Positions 7,408 through 20,873 of a stretch of 64,000 nt of DNA are shown here, piece after piece (positions within the stretch are counted from its first letter, which is position 1; each line of letters begins with the position of its first letter). This DNA is from Oceanicaulis alexandrii DSM 11625 (GTDB lineage Bacteria > Pseudomonadota > Alphaproteobacteria > Caulobacterales > Maricaulaceae): positions 124,001 through 188,000 of the forward strand of contig NZ_ATUP01000001.1 of the NCBI RefSeq assembly GCF_000420265.1. The letters run 5' to 3'. The position numbers were made by a program, and so were the translations under genes. A model generated the notes under the pieces. The model was not told where the DNA came from, made no database searches, and saw only the letters and a list, made by a program, of their open reading frames with translations.

Positions 7408-9813
7408 TTAGAACCCCGTTCGTGTGCTGAAGCGGAAGAACGCCCCTTGGTCGTAATCTTCCTTGATAAAGGCGTGCGCCAGGTCAAACCGCACCGGGCC
7501 GAAAGGAGAATCCCAGAAGATGCTCATACCGGCCGATGCGCGCAGCGCCAGGTCGTCAACGGTGAAGATGGCCGCGTCCGTGCCATCATCGGCGATCTGG
7601 TCGTCATCGGGAAGGACGCCGACCGTGCCGAATTCAGTAAACAGGCTGCCGCGAATGCCATATTGCTCCGGCAGACCCAGCGGGAAGCCCATTTCCAGAG
7701 CGCCGATGGCGTAAAAATTACCGCCCAGAGCGTCGCCGGAGACAAACTCATCGCCGTCTTCCAGCGCTTCATCGCGTCGCTGCACGACCCGAGGGCCGAT
7801 ACCGGCGGTTTCAAAGCCGCGGAACGAGTTCCCGCCTTTGAAGAAGCGGTCATTGATTCGCGCCGTGTCGCCGCCCCAGGAGAACAGATAGCCGGCAGAC
7901 CCGGTGGCGCTGAACACCAGGCGATCGCGCCAGACGCTGCGATAGATGCCGCCCTGCAGCTCGGAGCGGACATACCGCACATCCCCGCCGAGACCGGCGA
8001 AATCCTGGTTGAAGCTCAGCTGGAAGCCCCGGGTCGGTTCCCGATAATCGTCCGTCCGGTTCCAGCGCAGCGAATAGCCCATCAGCGAAGTGACGCGTGA
8101 GCCGGCAGCGCGCTGAATGGATTCCGAGACGCCCGAATAGGTCGTCACGTCATCGGTGCGCATCGTATAGCTGACGCCTGCCTGCACAGCCCGCGTCAGC
8201 GGGAAACCGGCGCGCAGGGTGAAGCCCGTTGATTCCGTCTCAAACGAGGCTTCGCTCGAGAAATCAGAGCGCACGCGGAACAGGTCAAAACCTGCGGCCA
8301 GATTGCGATCCAGGAAGCGCGGCTCGGTGAAGCGGATATCGATCTGCTGCTGGCGCGAGCTGGTGGAGACCCGCAGACGCAGGAACTGGCCACGGCCGCG
8401 CAAATTGCGCTCGGAGATCGAGAAATCGACCAGGAAGGAGTCCGTCGATGAGAAGCCGGCGCCGAAGGCCAGTTCACCGGTCGGCTGTTCCGCCACGCGC
8501 ACCTGAACCTGGGCGCGATCAGGCGCGCTGCCCTGGATCGGCTCGACCTGGACGTCTTCAAAGAAGCCCAGCTGCCCCACACGCGAGCGCGACACGTTCA
8601 CAAGGGCCTGATTGAAGGCGTCGCCCTCCACCAGATCCAGCTCGCGGCGAATGACGCGGTCCAAGGTGCGCGTGTTGCCGATGATGTCGATGCGCTCGAT
8701 GTAAACGCGCGGGCTTTCCTCGATCACGTAGGTGATGTCGACCGTCTGGTCTTCCCGGTTCAGCGCCACGCGCGGGCTGACATCCACAAAGGCGTAGCCA
8801 GCGGCGCCCGCGGCGAAGGTGAGCGAATCCGTGGCGTCCTCGATCAGGCTGCCCACGTAAAGGCGGCCCGGCTGGGTCGGCAGAACCGCTTCGAGATACT
8901 CGATGTTCAGATCAGAGATTTCAGTTTCGACGCTTATATCGCCGAACTCATAGCGCTCGCCCTCATCCATGGTGAAGGTGACGTAGAATTCAGATTGATC
9001 AGGCGCCAGCTCGGCGGAAACCGACGTGACGCGGAAATCTGCAAAGCCGCGGTCATTGTAGAAGGTGCGCAGCTGCTCACGGTCATATTCGATCCGGTCC
9101 GGATCGTAATTGTCGTTCGAGCTGAAGAATTTCCACCATCGCGCCTCGGTGGTGACGATTTCGCCGCGCAGTCGGCGGTCAGAATACGCTTCATTGCCCA
9201 CAAACGAGATGCGCTCGACGCCCGTCACCGGGCCTTCAGAGATTTCAAAGACCAGATCAACCCGGTTTTGCGGCAGCTCGACGATTTGCGGGGTCACTTG
9301 AGCCGCGAACCGACCCGAACGGCGATACACTTCGAGAATGCGCTGCACATCTGACTGCACCCGGGAGCGGGTGAAGATGGCGCGCGCCTGAAGCTCGATC
9401 TCGTCGGTGATCTTCTCGTCGTTGATGGCGCGATTACCCTCGAGAATCACACGGTTGACGATGGGATTTTCTTCCACAAACAGAACCAGGGACGCGCCGT
9501 CGACCGCCACCCGGACGTCCGAGAAGAGGTTGGTGCTGTAAAGGGTCTGGATCGACAGGTTGATCAGGCGCGAATTGGGCAGGTCGCCCGGCTGGATCAG
9601 CAGATAGGACAGAATCGTATCCGCTTCGACGCGCTGATTGCCTTCCACAAGGATTTGCAGGATGGGCTGCTGGGCTCGCTGCGGCGCACTTTCCACCTGC
9701 GCCGTCTCCGGCGTGGAGGCTGCGGGGTTAACGCCCGCATCCTGCGCATGGCCGACGCCTGCGGTGATCACGCTCAGGAGCGCAGCCGCCAATCCTTTGA
9801 AAATCACATTCAT
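7408..9813 (-). CDS. bamA: Outer membrane protein assembly factor BamA
   Basis: Core of the beta-barrel assembly machine in the outer membrane. The 801-residue precursor has a signal peptide (MNVIFKGLAAALLSVITAGVGHAQ). About five POTRA repeats follow (ILVEGNQRVEADTILSYL marks the first), then a C-terminal 16-strand barrel. The barrel contains RGF-type loop motifs (FFKGGNSFRGFETAGIGPR), and the protein ends in the aromatic beta signal (TRTGF). The start at 9813 places the signal peptide at the N terminus. The neighbours rseP and skp match the conserved order. Confidence 0.96.
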   Translation of the reverse strand: MNVIFKGLAAALLSVITAGVGHAQDAGVNPAASTPETAQVESAPQRAQQPILQILVEGNQRVEADTILSYLLIQPGDLPNSRLINLSIQTLYSTNLFSDVRVAVDGASLVLFVEENPIVNRVILEGNRAINDEKITDEIELQARAIFTRSRVQSDVQRILEVYRRSGRFAAQVTPQIVELPQNRVDLVFEISEGPVTGVERISFVGNEAYSDRRLRGEIVTTEARWWKFFSSNDNYDPDRIEYDREQLRTFYNDRGFADFRVTSVSAELAPDQSEFYVTFTMDEGERYEFGDISVETEISDLNIEYLEAVLPTQPGRLYVGSLIEDATDSLTFAAGAAGYAFVDVSPRVALNREDQTVDITYVIEESPRVYIERIDIIGNTRTLDRVIRRELDLVEGDAFNQALVNVSRSRVGQLGFFEDVQVEPIQGSAPDRAQVQVRVAEQPTGELAFGAGFSSTDSFLVDFSISERNLRGRGQFLRLRVSTSSRQQQIDIRFTEPRFLDRNLAAGFDLFRVRSDFSSEASFETESTGFTLRAGFPLTRAVQAGVSYTMRTDDVTTYSGVSESIQRAAGSRVTSLMGYSLRWNRTDDYREPTRGFQLSFNQDFAGLGGDVRYVRSELQGGIYRSVWRDRLVFSATGSAGYLFSWGGDTARINDRFFKGGNSFRGFETAGIGPRVVQRRDEALEDGDEFVSGDALGGNFYAIGALEMGFPLGLPEQYGIRGSLFTEFGTVGVLPDDDQIADDGTDAAIFTVDDLALRASAGMSIFWDSPFGPVRFDLAHAFIKEDYDQGAFFRFSTRTGF

Positions 9814-9848
9814 GAAAGGCCCTCGTCCCTCGCCCGCGACGTCCCCTG

Positions 9849-11042
9849 TCACAGGAACTGTCCGCGCAAATAGCTCAAATCATTCCAAGTGGCCACCAAG
9901 AACATGGCCAAAATCAAGCCAAGACCCAGCCGAAACCCCATTTCCTGAACGGAGGGGCTTGGCGGGCGCTTCGCTATCGCTTCATAGGCGTAGTACACAA
10001 GGTGCCCGCCGTCGAGAACCGGAATGGGCAGAAGATTCATTAACCCCAGTCCGACGCTCAGCAGGGCGGACAGCGCCAACATCACCACAAACAGCCGCTC
10101 AAGACGCGTTAGCAGGCCGACTGGCTGGGCCGCGCCGCCATCGCTGACCGCCAGATTGGCGAGTTGCCCCGCCGTGGTGGCGATCCCGACCGGGCCGTTG
10201 ATATGTTCTGTGGATGCTCGCCCCGTGACCAGTCGCGACAGATAACTGATGATCGTGCCGGTCGTCTCGACCGTTCGCGTCACGCCGTAAATCGGCGCTT
10301 CCCAGAGCGCGGGTCGGACCACCTGGATCTGCGCATCCTGAGAGACGCCCACCCCCATGAATCCGACAGCGCGCTCGCCGCCCAGGCCGTCAGGCCGCAA
10401 GGTGCGATCGGGCGTGACGGTGAGCTCAACAGGCGATCCGTCACGCTCGACCGTGAAACGGATGGGCTGATTGGCGCGGGTGGCGACATATTCGCGGATC
10501 GAGTTGAAATTGCTGATCTGTGATCCGTTGATCTCTGTCACAAGATCGCCGGGCATGAACCCGCCTTGCGCCGCCGCAGAGCCCTCTTCCACCACGCCGA
10601 TGCGCGGTTCGATCACCCGCTCGCCATTCATCACGCCGAGGATCGAGAACAACACCATCGCCAAAAGGAAGTTGGCCAGCGGCCCCGCCGCCACAATGAA
10701 GGCGCGTTGCCAGACCGGTTTGAAATGCAGCACGCTATCGGGATCGGGATGTTCAGCGCGCAGTCTGTCGAGCGTTTCGTAATCCGGCGCGCTGGCGGCG
10801 TTGGCGTCGCCGCGGAACTGCACAAACCCGCCCAGGGGCAGTGCGCTGACTTTCCAGACCGTTCCAAGCTTGTCGGTGCGCGAGACCAGCGTCGGGCCAA
10901 ACCCCATTGAGAACGCATCCGCTTGTACGCCGCAGAGCCGCCCGGCCCAGTAATGGCCCAGCTCGTGAATGATCACGACGAACCCCATCACCATGACAAA
11001 GGCGAGAATGGACAGGGTTCCGGACCCAAGCCAGTCGAGCAT
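9849..11042 (-). CDS. rseP: Site-2 metalloprotease RseP
   Basis: Intramembrane zinc protease that cuts anti-sigma factors and signal peptide remnants in the inner membrane. The 397-residue product has the zinc motif HELGH at residues 26-30 within the first helix. A periplasmic PDZ region lies around residues 140-220 (GGFMPGDLVTEINGSQISN), and the second active-site motif NLLPIPVLDGGHL sits near residue 345. A final membrane span follows. Only one clear PDZ domain is visible, where E. coli RseP has two. It sits between dxr and bamA. Confidence 0.94.
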   Translation of the reverse strand: MLDWLGSGTLSILAFVMVMGFVVIIHELGHYWAGRLCGVQADAFSMGFGPTLVSRTDKLGTVWKVSALPLGGFVQFRGDANAASAPDYETLDRLRAEHPDPDSVLHFKPVWQRAFIVAAGPLANFLLAMVLFSILGVMNGERVIEPRIGVVEEGSAAAQGGFMPGDLVTEINGSQISNFNSIREYVATRANQPIRFTVERDGSPVELTVTPDRTLRPDGLGGERAVGFMGVGVSQDAQIQVVRPALWEAPIYGVTRTVETTGTIISYLSRLVTGRASTEHINGPVGIATTAGQLANLAVSDGGAAQPVGLLTRLERLFVVMLALSALLSVGLGLMNLLPIPVLDGGHLVYYAYEAIAKRPPSPSVQEMGFRLGLGLILAMFLVATWNDLSYLRGQFL

Positions 11043-11067
11043 GTAGTCTCCTTACGCAGCGGCCGCT

Positions 11068-12249
11068 TTAACGGGTTCGCTGCTTAACCGCGTCCATCGC
11101 CAACCGGCGGCCTTGCCGGTCCACGTCCAACACAGCCTCAAAGTCAGATGGCTGCACGGATGCGACGCCGTCTGCTTCCCCTCGCTCCAGAGAGTCAGAG
11201 ACACATGCCGCGATGTCAAGAAAGCCTATCTGACCATTCAGAAAGGCGGCGACCGCCACTTCATTGGCCGCATTGAAAATCGCTGGCGCGCCCCGCCCCG
11301 CATCAAAGGCGGCTCGCGCCAGGCCAAGCGCAGGAAACCGCACCGGATCAGGAGCTTCGAAGGTAAGCTGGCTGAGCTTGGCGAGATCGAGCCGCTCGAC
11401 AGGCGTCTCAAGCCGGTCAGGCCAGGCCAGGGCGTGAGCGATGGGCGTGCGCATGTCCGGCATGCCAAGCTGAGCGAGCATGCCGCCGTCTGCGTACTCC
11501 ACCAGGCCATGAACAATGGATTCCGGGTGCACCAGAACATCCACATCGGTTTGAGGCAGACCGAACAGATGGCACGCCTCTATGATTTCAAGACCCTTGT
11601 TCATCATGGTGGCGCTATCCACCGAGATTTTCGCGCCCATGGTCCAGGTCGGATGCGCCACCGCCTGCGCCGGGCTCGCTTGCCCCATCTGCTCGAGCGT
11701 CCAGTGCCGGAACGGGCCGCCCGATGCGGTGAGGATGATCTGGCGAATGCCAGCGCGCTGCTTTTCGTCAAAGGCCTGGAAGATGGCGTTATGTTCTGAG
11801 TCCACGGGCAACAGGCGGGCCCCCGCCTCCCGCGCAGCGGTCATGAACAGATCCCCGGCGCAAACCAGCGCTTCCTTGTTGGCGAAAGCCACTGCTGCAC
11901 CGCGACGCACGGCCTCCAGCGTCGGCGGCAGTCCGGCTGCGCCGACGATCGCCGCCATCACCCAGTCCGCAGACATGCGCGCGGCTTCACAGACAGCGTC
12001 AGGCCCGGCGGCGCTGCGAATGGATGTGCCTTGCAGCGCAGCCTCGAGCGCAGGCCCGGCTTCCGGATCGGCGACGGCGCAGAACTGCGCCTTCGTCCGG
12101 ATCGCAAGCGCGGCCAGGTCAGCGGACTGGCTGTTCGCCGTCAGCGCCACGACATCAAACGCGCCCTGGGGCGCCCGTTCAATCAGATCCAGCGTCGCGC
12201 GCCCGACAGAGCCGGTCGCGCCCAGAATTGTAACGGTCCGTGCGCTCAT
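11068..12249 (-). CDS. dxr: 1-deoxy-D-xylulose 5-phosphate reductoisomerase
   Basis: NADPH-dependent second step of the MEP isoprenoid pathway. The 393-residue product starts MSARTVTILGATGSVG, the nucleotide-binding glycine motif. ANKEALVCAGD and LPVDSEHNAIFQ hold the metal-binding Asp and Glu, with TASGGPFRHW and TMGAKISVDSATMMNKGLE downstream. The start at 12249 overlaps the end of cdsA by ATGA. It supplies precursors for UppS, encoded two genes upstream. Confidence 0.95.
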   Translation of the reverse strand: MSARTVTILGATGSVGRATLDLIERAPQGAFDVVALTANSQSADLAALAIRTKAQFCAVADPEAGPALEAALQGTSIRSAAGPDAVCEAARMSADWVMAAIVGAAGLPPTLEAVRRGAAVAFANKEALVCAGDLFMTAAREAGARLLPVDSEHNAIFQAFDEKQRAGIRQIILTASGGPFRHWTLEQMGQASPAQAVAHPTWTMGAKISVDSATMMNKGLEIIEACHLFGLPQTDVDVLVHPESIVHGLVEYADGGMLAQLGMPDMRTPIAHALAWPDRLETPVERLDLAKLSQLTFEAPDPVRFPALGLARAAFDAGRGAPAIFNAANEVAVAAFLNGQIGFLDIAACVSDSLERGEADGVASVQPSDFEAVLDVDRQGRRLAMDAVKQRTR

Positions 12250-13100
12250 GCGCCCCCTCCAGGCCATCCGCCCGGCCCGACCCAGGACCATATCCCGGCG
12301 AAAAGGGCCGCCATCATCAGCGCATCCACCCGGTCCAGCACGCCGCCATGCCCGGGGATCACCGTGCCGGCATCCTTGACCCCGAAGCGGCGCTTGGCCA
12401 GCGACATCAACAGATCACCCGCCACCGCCGACAGCGCCGTGGGCGCAGCCAGCATCGCACCATGCCTTGGGTCCCAGCCCGCCCACCAGGCCGAAAACGC
12501 GCCGGCGATCACACCAAAGGCGAGCCCCGCAACCAGCCCCGCCCAGGTCTTGTTGGGGCTCGCGGCGGGTAACAGCTTCCAACCGCCCAGCCAGGACCCC
12601 GCCAGATAGGCGAACGTGTCCGCCGCCCAGACGACGCTGATCAGAAAGACGACGCCAGCCAGTCCCGCACTCTCCTCATGACGCAAAGCGCCCAGAACGC
12701 TCGCGGCCAGCGCCACATACGCAACGCCGAACAAGGCCTCATAACCCCGGCTGCGAGGTCTCCGGTCTGCGTAGGCTGCGAGAGCGCCGCCCAGGATCCA
12801 GGCCGCAGCCCCCAAAAGCTCAAGCTGGCTGGCGAGCATCACCCCGCCCACAGCGGTGCCTGTGGCGATCGCAAAGGCGCGCGGCGGAGCCATCGGATCG
12901 GACATGCGCACCCATTCCCACGCCATGGCGGCGGAGAAAGCGGCGATGAAGATGGAAAACGCCGACCCGCCCCAGATCACCAATCCGATTGAGACAGGCG
13001 CAAGCACCAGCGCGGACAGCACCCGTCTGGAGAACATGGGATCGCCGCGCATAGGCTTGCGAGGCGCGGTGGTGCTTTCAGGGTCATCAGGGTCAGCCAT
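12246..13100 (-). CDS. cdsA: Phosphatidate cytidylyltransferase
   Basis: Makes CDP-diacylglycerol for phospholipid synthesis in the inner membrane. The 284-residue product is strongly hydrophobic with about eight spans. It carries the CDS signature near the C terminus: KRRFGVKDAGTVIPGHGGVLDRVDALM, including the conserved Asp-rich end. VVWAADTFAYLAGSWLGG precedes it. The ATG at 13098-13100 overlaps the uppS stop by 8 bases and gives a short soluble leader; the longer upstream frame lies inside uppS and is unlikely. Confidence 0.93.
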   Translation of the reverse strand: MADPDDPESTTAPRKPMRGDPMFSRRVLSALVLAPVSIGLVIWGGSAFSIFIAAFSAAMAWEWVRMSDPMAPPRAFAIATGTAVGGVMLASQLELLGAAAWILGGALAAYADRRPRSRGYEALFGVAYVALAASVLGALRHEESAGLAGVVFLISVVWAADTFAYLAGSWLGGWKLLPAASPNKTWAGLVAGLAFGVIAGAFSAWWAGWDPRHGAMLAAPTALSAVAGDLLMSLAKRRFGVKDAGTVIPGHGGVLDRVDALMMAALFAGIWSWVGPGGWPGGGA

Positions 13101-13812
13101 GGCGCACGCCGCCATAGCGACGGTCCCGGCTGGCGTATTCAGACAAGGCGGCCTCAAAGGCTGATTTGTCAAAGTCCGGCCAGAGCGTGTCCATAAAGAC
13201 GAATTCGGCGTAAGCGGCTTGCCAGAGAAGAAAGTTGGAGATGCGGCGTTCACCGCTGGTGCGGATCACCAGATCTGGGTCGGGCAGGTCAGCCGTGTCC
13301 AGATAACGGGCGAACTCGGCTTCGTTCAGTGCGGACAAATCGCCGTCATGGGCCTTGGCTGCACGCTGCGCGGCGCGGACGATCTCGTCACGGCCGCCAT
13401 AATTGAAGGCGATGTTGAGAAAGAAGGCGTCATTGTCCGCGGTTCGCGTTTCCACAGACTCTATCAGGCGCAGCAACTCATCGCTCAGCCCCTCGCGGCG
13501 GCCCAGGATGCGCACGCGAACGCCTTCGGCATGCAACCGGTCGAGATCGGCCGCCACGAACCTCCGCAACAGCTCGAACAGCGCCTCGACCTCGGCGACG
13601 GGACGGTTCCAGTTCTCGGTGGAAAAGCTGAAGAGGGTGAGATAGCGCACCCCAAGCTGACCGGCGGCGCGCACGGCCTCGCGCACCGCCTCAACCCCTT
13701 TGCGATGACCAAAGGCGCGCGGGCGCCCCCGAGACGCCGCCCAGCGACCATTGCCATCCATAATGATGGCGACGTGCTGCGGCGTCTGGCCGGACGGTTC
13801 GGTCTCGCTCAT
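13093..13812 (-). CDS. uppS: Undecaprenyl diphosphate synthase
   Basis: Cis-prenyltransferase that makes the C55 lipid carrier for peptidoglycan. The 239-residue product has VAIIMDGNGRWA with the catalytic Asp near residue 19. FGHRKG, TLFSFSTENWNRP, FNYGGRDEI and the C-terminal PDLVIRTSGERRISNFLLWQAAYAEFVF follow, all diagnostic for the family. It begins 55 bases after frr, with a GC-rich hairpin in the gap. Confidence 0.96.
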   Translation of the reverse strand: MSETEPSGQTPQHVAIIMDGNGRWAASRGRPRAFGHRKGVEAVREAVRAAGQLGVRYLTLFSFSTENWNRPVAEVEALFELLRRFVAADLDRLHAEGVRVRILGRREGLSDELLRLIESVETRTADNDAFFLNIAFNYGGRDEIVRAAQRAAKAHDGDLSALNEAEFARYLDTADLPDPDLVIRTSGERRISNFLLWQAAYAEFVFMDTLWPDFDKSAFEAALSEYASRDRRYGGVRHG

Positions 13813-13836
13813 GGAAACGGCCCTCCCGCCGTTACA

Positions 13837-13861
13837 GGGCGCCGCCCTAGGGCGGGCGCCC
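13837..13861 (-). other. GC-rich intercistronic hairpin between frr and uppS
   Basis: A near-perfect inverted repeat of 10-12 bp (one bulged G) with a CTAG loop, seven bases past the frr stop. No T run follows, so it is more likely to stabilise or pause the transcript than to terminate it. Confidence 0.45.
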
Positions 13862-13867
13862 GTCCCA

Positions 13868-14425
13868 TCAGACCTGAGTGATCTCGTCCTGCTTGGTCTT
13901 CAGCAGGGTGTCGATGGACGCCACTTTGGCGTCGGTCAGTTTCTGGATCTGGTCAGCCAGCTTCTTGTGCTGGTCTTCGCTGATCTCGTTGTCTTTTTCG
14001 TCGCGCTTGAGCTGATCCATGCCGTCGCGTCGCACATTGCGCACGGCGACCCGGGCGTTTTCCGCGTAGGAGCCGGCGGTCTTGGCCAGCTCGACGCGGC
14101 GCTCTTCATTGAGCGGCGGAATCGGAATGCGCAGGGTTTCGCCTTCGGAGACCGGGTTCAGGCCCAGCGAGGAGTTGCGAATCGCCTTTTCCACAGCGCC
14201 GGCCAGAGTTTTGTCCCAGACCGAAATCGTAATCATCCGCGGCTCAGGCACGGAGACATTGCCGACCTGGTTGATCGGGGTCAGCGCGCCATAGGCTTCA
14301 ACCTTGATCGGGTCGAGCAAGCTGGCGTGAGCGCGACCGGTGCGCAGGCCGGCGAATTCTTTCTTGAGCGCGTCAATCGCGCCATCCATGCGGCGCTCGA
14401 TGTCTTTGATGTCGAAACCGGACAT
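13868..14425 (-). CDS. frr: Ribosome recycling factor
   Basis: Works with EF-G to split post-termination ribosomes. The 185-residue product has the family's exact length and motifs: [34 protein letters not shown] near the N terminus and [27 protein letters not shown] in the C-terminal helix. It lies between pyrH and uppS, the common order in proteobacteria. Confidence 0.97.
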   Translation of the reverse strand: MSGFDIKDIERRMDGAIDALKKEFAGLRTGRAHASLLDPIKVEAYGALTPINQVGNVSVPEPRMITISVWDKTLAGAVEKAIRNSSLGLNPVSEGETLRIPIPPLNEERRVELAKTAGSYAENARVAVRNVRRDGMDQLKRDEKDNEISEDQHKKLADQIQKLTDAKVASIDTLLKTKQDEITQV

Positions 14426-14444
14426 GTCCGTGTCTCCCCTTTAT

Positions 14445-15209
14445 TTATGCGGCTGAGCTGGATGAGCCGCCCACGACCGTACACGTGCCCTCGCCATCCA
14501 GAACCCGGGCGAGACCGCCCTGCTCTCGAATGTTGAACACCACGATCGGAATCTGGTTGTCGCGCATCAGCGTCACCGCCGAGGCGTCCATAACTTTGAG
14601 ATCGCGCGCCAGAACGTCGATATAGTCAAGGGACTCAAACCGTTTGGCCTGCGGATTTTTACGCGGATCGTCATCATAAACGCCGTCCACGCTGGTGCCT
14701 TTGAACAAGGCGTCACACCCCATTTCGGCGGCGCGCAGGGCGGCGGCCGTGTCGGTGGTGAAAAACGGATTGCCCGTGCCTGCGGCGAAAATCACGACGC
14801 GTCCGCGCTCCATATGGCGCACAGCGCGGCGGCGAATATAAGGCTCGCACACGGTGGTCATGGGAATGGCGGACTGGACGCGGGTCTGGACGCCGACACG
14901 CTCGAGCGCGGTCTGCATGGCCAGCGCGTTCATCACCGTCGCCAGCATGCCCATATAGTCGGCGGCGGCGCGCTCCATGCCCTTGGCGGCGGCGGTCAGA
15001 CCGCGGAAGATGTTTCCGCCGCCAATCACCAGGCACAGCTCGTAGCCAGCCTCGACCGCTTCGCCGACTTCGCGGGCGATGCGATCTGCAGTTGTCATGT
15101 CGATGCCGTAGGGCTGATCGCCCATCAGGGCTTCACCGGAAACCTTCAAAAGAACCCGTTTATAGGGGCCTTTAGGCGTAATGAGCGGTCGGTCCTCGGT
15201 GTCGGTCAC
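14445..15209 (-). CDS. pyrH: Uridylate kinase
   Basis: Phosphorylates UMP to UDP, a hexameric amino acid kinase fold enzyme controlled by GTP and UTP in the family. The 254-residue product has [39 protein letters not shown] and [18 protein letters not shown] chose the GTG at 15207-15209 because a GGAG lies six bases upstream and [11 protein letters not shown] is a typical short leader. A longer frame to 15266 would have to start inside the tsf-pyrH spacer hairpin. Confidence 0.93.
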   Translation of the reverse strand: MTDTEDRPLITPKGPYKRVLLKVSGEALMGDQPYGIDMTTADRIAREVGEAVEAGYELCLVIGGGNIFRGLTAAAKGMERAAADYMGMLATVMNALAMQTALERVGVQTRVQSAIPMTTVCEPYIRRRAVRHMERGRVVIFAAGTGNPFFTTDTAAALRAAEMGCDALFKGTSVDGVYDDDPRKNPQAKRFESLDYIDVLARDLKVMDASAVTLMRDNQIPIVVFNIREQGGLARVLDGEGTCTVVGGSSSSAA

Positions 15210-15247
15210 GGCAAACTCCGCATGATTGCTGTCTTCAGATGGAGTCC

Positions 15248-15277
15248 GGCCCGGACGTGACTTCACACGCCCGGGCC
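15248..15277 (-). terminator. Hairpin after tsf, partial terminator candidate
   Basis: On the minus strand a 12-bp stem (one G-U pair) closes a 6-base loop seven bases past the tsf stop. No T run follows. It may attenuate or process the rpsB-tsf message before pyrH. Confidence 0.5.
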
Positions 15278-15284
15278 GAAACCT

Positions 15285-16226
15285 TTAGCCTTTAGCGACG
15301 GCTGCGACTTCAGCGGCGAAGTCTTCTTCTTTTTTCTCGACGCCTTCGCCCAGAACCATGCGGACGAAACCGGTCAGTTCGATCGGTGCGCCTGCATCGC
15401 CTTCAGCCGCCTTGATGGCTTCGGCGACGGTCTTGTCGGTGTCGAACACGAAGACCTGCTTCAGGAGCACGACTTCTTCGTAGAACTTGCGCAGACGGCC
15501 TTCGACCATTTTCTCAATGATCTGCTCAGGCTTGCCGGATTCACGGGCCTGGCCGGCGAACACTTCACGCTCTTTCTCGACCACGGTCTGGTCCAGCTCG
15601 CCCTCATGGACGGCCAGAGCCGGTGCGGGAGAGCCAGCAGCGACGTGCATGGCGACCTTGCGGCCCAGCTCGGCGAGAACCGCCTTGTCGCCTTCAGACT
15701 TCAGCGCAACCAGCACGCCGATCTTGCCCATGCCGTCGCCAGCCGCGTTGTGCACGTAAGCTGCGACAACGCCCGGATCCACAGACAGGGTGGCGGCGCG
15801 GCGAACCGACATGTTCTCACCAATCTGAGCGATCAGATCGGTCATGGTGTCGGCCACGGACTTGCCAGAAGACATCTGAGCCGCGTTCAGCGCGTCCACA
15901 GAGTCAGCGTTGATCGCCAGAGCGGCGATCTCGCCAACAGCTTTCTGGAAGATTTCGTTGCGTGCAACGAAATCGGTCTCTGCGTTCACTTCAACAGCGG
16001 ACGCAGCCATGCCAGCGCCTTTGTCTTCAGACTTGACGGCCACCAGGCCTTCAGCTGCGACGCGATCTGCTTTTTTCGCGGCTTTGGACAGGCCTTTCTT
16101 GCGAAGCCAGTCGACGGCGGCTTCCATGTCGCCGTCAACTTCCACAAGCGCCTTCTTGGCGTCCATCATGCCGGCGCCGGTTTTGTCGCGAAGCTCTTTG
16201 ACGAGAGCGGCGGTGATCTGAGCCAT
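15285..16226 (-). CDS. tsf: Elongation factor Ts
   Basis: Guanine nucleotide exchange factor for EF-Tu. The 313-residue product starts with the UBA-like domain [56 protein letters not shown] follows, a core motif that contacts EF-Tu. Two dimerisation-type repeats make up the rest. It directly follows rpsB, as in nearly all bacteria. Confidence 0.97.
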   Translation of the reverse strand: MAQITAALVKELRDKTGAGMMDAKKALVEVDGDMEAAVDWLRKKGLSKAAKKADRVAAEGLVAVKSEDKGAGMAASAVEVNAETDFVARNEIFQKAVGEIAALAINADSVDALNAAQMSSGKSVADTMTDLIAQIGENMSVRRAATLSVDPGVVAAYVHNAAGDGMGKIGVLVALKSEGDKAVLAELGRKVAMHVAAGSPAPALAVHEGELDQTVVEKEREVFAGQARESGKPEQIIEKMVEGRLRKFYEEVVLLKQVFVFDTDKTVAEAIKAAEGDAGAPIELTGFVRMVLGEGVEKKEEDFAAEVAAVAKG

Positions 16227-16260
16227 GGGGAGGTCTCCTTGGATCGCGCGTTTGGCGCTA

Positions 16261-17106
16261 TTAGGATTTGGCGTCTTCAGCCGGCGCTTCCGCAGCAGCG
16301 GGCGCGGCTTCGGCGGCGGGTTCTTCGGTCGGAGCGGCTTCGCTCTCGTCCACGCCCAGAGCCATTTCGCTCGGCGCTTCAGATTCGCCCAGATCCATGC
16401 CCAGAGCGGCCTGGCTGTCGGCGATGCCGTCCAGCACGGCGTCCGCGATCAGGTCGCAATACAGCGACAGGGCGCGAGAGGCGTCGTCATTGCCCGGAAT
16501 CGGGAAATCAATCGGATCCGGGTCGCAATTGGTGTCCAGGATGGCCACGACCGGGATGTTCAGGCGCTTGGCTTCCTGAATGGCGATGGACTCCTTGTTG
16601 GTGTCGATCACGAACATCAGGTCCGGCGTGCCGCCCATTTCCTTGATGCCGCCCAGGGAACGCTCGAGCTTTTCACGCTCGCGGGTCAGCATCAGGATTT
16701 CTTTCTTGGTCAGACCGGTCGGGCCGCCTTCGGCGTCCAGCAGGGTCTCCAGCTCGCGCAGACGCGCGATGGACTTGGAGATGGTCTGCCAGTTGGTGAG
16801 CGTGCCGCCCAGCCAACGGTGATTCATGTAGTATTGCGCACAGCGCGACGCGGCCAGAGAGATCGGCTCGGCGGCCTGGCGCTTGGTGCCCACGAACAGA
16901 ACGCGACCGCCTTTGGCGGCGACTTCACGCACCTTCACCAGCGCCTGGTGCAGCAGCGGAACGGTCTGCGACAGGTCGATGATGTGGATGTTGGCGCGTT
17001 CGCCGAAGATGTAATCTTTCATCTTCGGGTTCCAGCGGTGGGTCTGGTGACCGAAGTGACAGCCGGCTTCGAGCAGCTGGCGCATGGAGAAATCAGGAAG
17101 AGCCAT
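16261..17106 (-). CDS. rpsB: 30S ribosomal protein S2
   Basis: Structural protein of the small ribosomal subunit. The 281-residue product begins [29 protein letters not shown] and contains [10 protein letters not shown] and [10 protein letters not shown]. The C-terminal tail, from about residue 235, is an Ala/Glu/Pro-rich extension ([21 protein letters not shown]) beyond the E. coli length of 241; such tails are seen in alphaproteobacterial S2. The ATG at 17104-17106 is the family start. Confidence 0.96.
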   Translation of the reverse strand: MALPDFSMRQLLEAGCHFGHQTHRWNPKMKDYIFGERANIHIIDLSQTVPLLHQALVKVREVAAKGGRVLFVGTKRQAAEPISLAASRCAQYYMNHRWLGGTLTNWQTISKSIARLRELETLLDAEGGPTGLTKKEILMLTREREKLERSLGGIKEMGGTPDLMFVIDTNKESIAIQEAKRLNIPVVAILDTNCDPDPIDFPIPGNDDASRALSLYCDLIADAVLDGIADSQAALGMDLGESEAPSEMALGVDESEAAPTEEPAAEAAPAAAEAPAEDAKS

Positions 17107-17199
17107 AATTTTAGGTCCTTTTTCCGGTTGGCCTCCGCGGAGCGGAGCCGCTCGCCTCATCTGACATCCAGCTTGGGCGTCAGACATGACTTGCGGCAC

Positions 17200-17234
17200 C
17201 GGAGCGACTTTTCACCTGAAAAGCCGAAGCTCCG
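17200..17234 (-). promoter_or_regulatory. Structured 5' leader of rpsB
   Basis: Between the promoter and rpsB the transcript can fold into a hairpin. Its outer 6-bp arm is 17200-17205 with 17229-17234, and its inner 6-bp arm is 17208-17213 with 17218-17223. A small internal loop separates them and a 4-base loop closes the top. It would begin about a dozen bases into the mRNA. S2 leaders are autoregulated by the protein in other bacteria; that this one is S2-bound is inference. Confidence 0.5.
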
Positions 17235-17252
17235 CGTGCGGGATCGGGCGCG

Positions 17253-17281
17253 CTTATACGGGCAGCAGCCCAAAGCTGCAA
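17253..17281 (-). promoter_or_regulatory. Promoter of the rpsB-tsf-... operon
   Basis: Minus-strand TTGCAG (17276-17281) and TATAAG (17253-17258) are separated by exactly 17 bases, a good housekeeping-sigma promoter. The expected start is near 17246, giving a leader of about 140 bases before rpsB. Confidence 0.65.
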
Positions 17282-17359
17282 GCCATGAGAGCGGACTTTC
17301 CGCCTCTGCCTGCCGCTTGAACTGTCATTTCTGAGGCCAAGGACGCCCAGAGGTGCAGC

Positions 17360-20812
<3,453 letters not shown>

Positions 20813-20873
20813 GACGGGCGCTCCAGATCTGGCGGACTCACCGCTTCATTCTAGCGCCCGTCCGGCGCCGAGG

